38,124 nucleotides of DNA from Alphaproteobacteria bacterium (GTDB lineage: Bacteria; Pseudomonadota; Alphaproteobacteria; Micavibrionales; UBA2020), in the NCBI GenBank assembly GCA_030682495.1, contig JAUXOC010000069.1, forward strand, positions 1-38,124, given 5' to 3'. How positions within the stretch are numbered: the first letter of the stretch is position 1; each line of letters starts with the position of its first letter. The position numbers and the translations under genes were made by a program. Of the stretch, positions 37,297 to 38,124 are shown piece by piece. The notes beneath the pieces are model-generated. The model saw only the letters and a program-made list of their open reading frames with translations. It was not told where the DNA came from and searched no databases.

Positions 37297-37452
37297 GTCC
37301 TGAGATTTCAGGGACTTATTTGTGCGCCGCAATATAAAAACGATTGCGGTGGCAGAGCGAAGCCCGAGCAGGCCGGAGGCCTGCGACGACGGTTCGCTCT
37401 AAAAATATAAGCTTCTGGAGCATTCACGTCGATCGATTGAAGAGTGATGCTC
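37297..37452 (+). promoter_or_regulatory. Structured leader ahead of the GTP cyclohydrolase II-like gene
   Basis: The 258-bp gap holds several hairpins. GTCCTGA with TCAGGGAC at 37297-37314 may end the previous operon. A two-level structure has outer arms AGAGCGAA (37354-37361) and TTCGCTCT (37393-37400) and an inner perfect stem GCAGGCC (37368-37374)/GGCCTGC (37378-37384). A third stem pairs GAGCAT...CAC with GTGATGCTC (37418-37452). No T-run follows, so this is not a simple terminator. The FMN riboswitch consensus is not present. Possibly an unknown leader RNA. Confidence 0.5.
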
Positions 37453-37476
37453 TGGTGAACCATAGAAAGACCGCAC

Positions 37477-38124
37477 ATGAAAAAGAACCGTCCGAATTCG
37501 TCGTCGCATATCATCCTGACCTCGCACCCGCCCAAAGACAGCAAGGTGCCGAAAGTCAATTGGGGTGCGCAAACGCTGGAAGAACGCGGGCCGCTGATCG
37601 CCAGCATGGCCGACCATGCGGCATCGAATGTGATTGGCGCTTATTCTGGTGCGTATTCTGTTTACCGTGCCATGGCGGTGGCCATCGGCGTGCTCGACCC
37701 GCTGCATGTGCCGGACCTGACCAATACCTCGCCCGCGGAAAAAATCGGCCCGCATCCGCAATGGATGGATCCCGGTAAAATCGTCAGTCTTGACCCCTGG
37801 GGCCATATGGTCGGTGAGGCCTTTGACGATGTGCGCAAAAAAGGCCTCGATGTACGCCCGACGATTGCCGTGACCAAGGCGCATATCAATATGCCCGAGA
37901 TCAAGGATGCGATTGCTGCCGGACGCCTGAAGCCGGATGGCGATGTCCTGAAAGCGAATGGCGATGTGAAAGTCACCAAGGCTGCCATCGACCCCGTCTG
38001 GTATCTGCCCGGCATTGCCAAGCGTTTCGAGATCGAGGAAACCGACTTGCGCCGCGCGCTTTTCGAATATTCGGGCGGCATGTTCCCCGAACTGATTACG
38101 CGCAGCGACCTGAAAGTCTTGCTG
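37477..38124 (+). CDS. GTP cyclohydrolase II-like protein (N-terminal part)
   Basis: The first 216 codons of a gene that runs off the window. It matches the alphaproteobacterial RibA-like protein with an N-terminal GTP_CH_N domain: ILTSHPPKDSK, NWGAQTLEERGPLIAS, HAASNVIGAYSGAYSVYRAMAVA, DLTNTSPAEKIGPHPQWMDPGKIVSLDPWGHMVGEAF, RPTIAVTKAHINMPEIKDAI. This family contains the fungal Urc1 relatives of uracil catabolism, and it may not make riboflavin. The catalytic zinc-binding Cys cluster and GTP site would be beyond the window end, so activity cannot be judged. The start at ATG 37477 is weakly supported (AGAAAGA upstream). Confidence 0.85.
   Translation, partial: MKKNRPNSSSHIILTSHPPKDSKVPKVNWGAQTLEERGPLIASMADHAASNVIGAYSGAYSVYRAMAVAIGVLDPLHVPDLTNTSPAEKIGPHPQWMDPGKIVSLDPWGHMVGEAFDDVRKKGLDVRPTIAVTKAHINMPEIKDAIAAGRLKPDGDVLKANGDVKVTKAAIDPVWYLPGIAKRFEIEETDLRRALFEYSGGMFPELITRSDLKVLL

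Noticed and set aside
37219-37476. FMN (RFN) riboswitch before the GTP cyclohydrolase II-like gene
   Set aside because: Looked for the conserved AGGGC...GGGGTGAAATTCCCCACCGG-type core and did not find it; the stems present are different.
37344-37778. 144-codon open frame overlapping the start of the GTP cyclohydrolase II-like gene
   Set aside because: Out of frame with the conserved RibA-like sequence and lacks any family motif.

Overview
The window looks like core chromosome from an alphaproteobacterium of moderately high GC. The gene order ptsP – RodZ-like – ispG – prfA – prmC – DUF4167 – clpB, the NlpC/P60–M17 peptidase pair, DUF1491, DUF6356 and a Mur-type Fur without structural CxxC pairs are all alphaproteobacterial traits. 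A Micavibrio-like or Rhodospirillales-related lineage is plausible, but the sequence alone does not settle it. No phage, insertion sequence, CRISPR array, rRNA or tRNA was recognised.

Layout. 1-4 kb: a secreted DUF3108 protein (-), a cysteine-tagged ArsP/YraQ-type permease (+), then purA followed by a GFA-fold zinc protein (-). 4.1-12.0 kb: a tight plus-strand operon lysC-ptsP-rodZ-ispG-prfA-prmC (aspartate-family amino acids, nitrogen PTS, cell shape, isoprenoids, translation termination), followed by a DUF4167 gene ending in a strong terminator. 13.0-18.8 kb: a small two-helix membrane protein (-), clpB (+), a large intergenic palindrome, and the NlpC/P60 peptidase plus M17 aminopeptidase pair (-). 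19.0-24.7 kb: rpmB, a variant tgt, a degenerate GGDEF protein, a 64-aa protein with its own promoter and operator-like palindrome (-), a soluble PAS/PAS histidine kinase, a Fur-family regulator and DUF1491. 24.7-26.5 kb: a Sel1-like/membrane protein and a DUF6356 protein (-). 26.7-34.7 kb: a thioester-type bacterial alpha-2-macroglobulin overlapping pbpC (PBP1C), the usual pair thought to protect the cell wall and repair breaches. 34.8-37.2 kb: a three-gene operon, and the most unusual part of the window. 37.5 kb to the end: the start of a GTP cyclohydrolase II-like gene.

The best candidate for something undescribed is the operon at 34.8-37.2 kb. Its first gene appears to fuse an XRE-type DNA-binding domain, a phosphopantothenoylcysteine-synthetase-like (CoaB/DFP) domain and a class II aldolase/adducin-like domain. 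Two copies of GGGTA-N5-TACCC, 21 bp apart and set in a longer perfect inverted repeat, precede it and look like an autoregulatory operator. The following genes encode an M23-fold protein that keeps its zinc ligands but has Met in place of a catalytic His, and a small unknown protein; all three overlap at their stop/start codons.

Other points of interest are a Tgt with an altered substrate-specificity loop, a GGDEF protein whose signature has decayed to GKGEY, and structured leader DNA in front of several genes. All function calls come from reading motifs by eye; no database search was possible.
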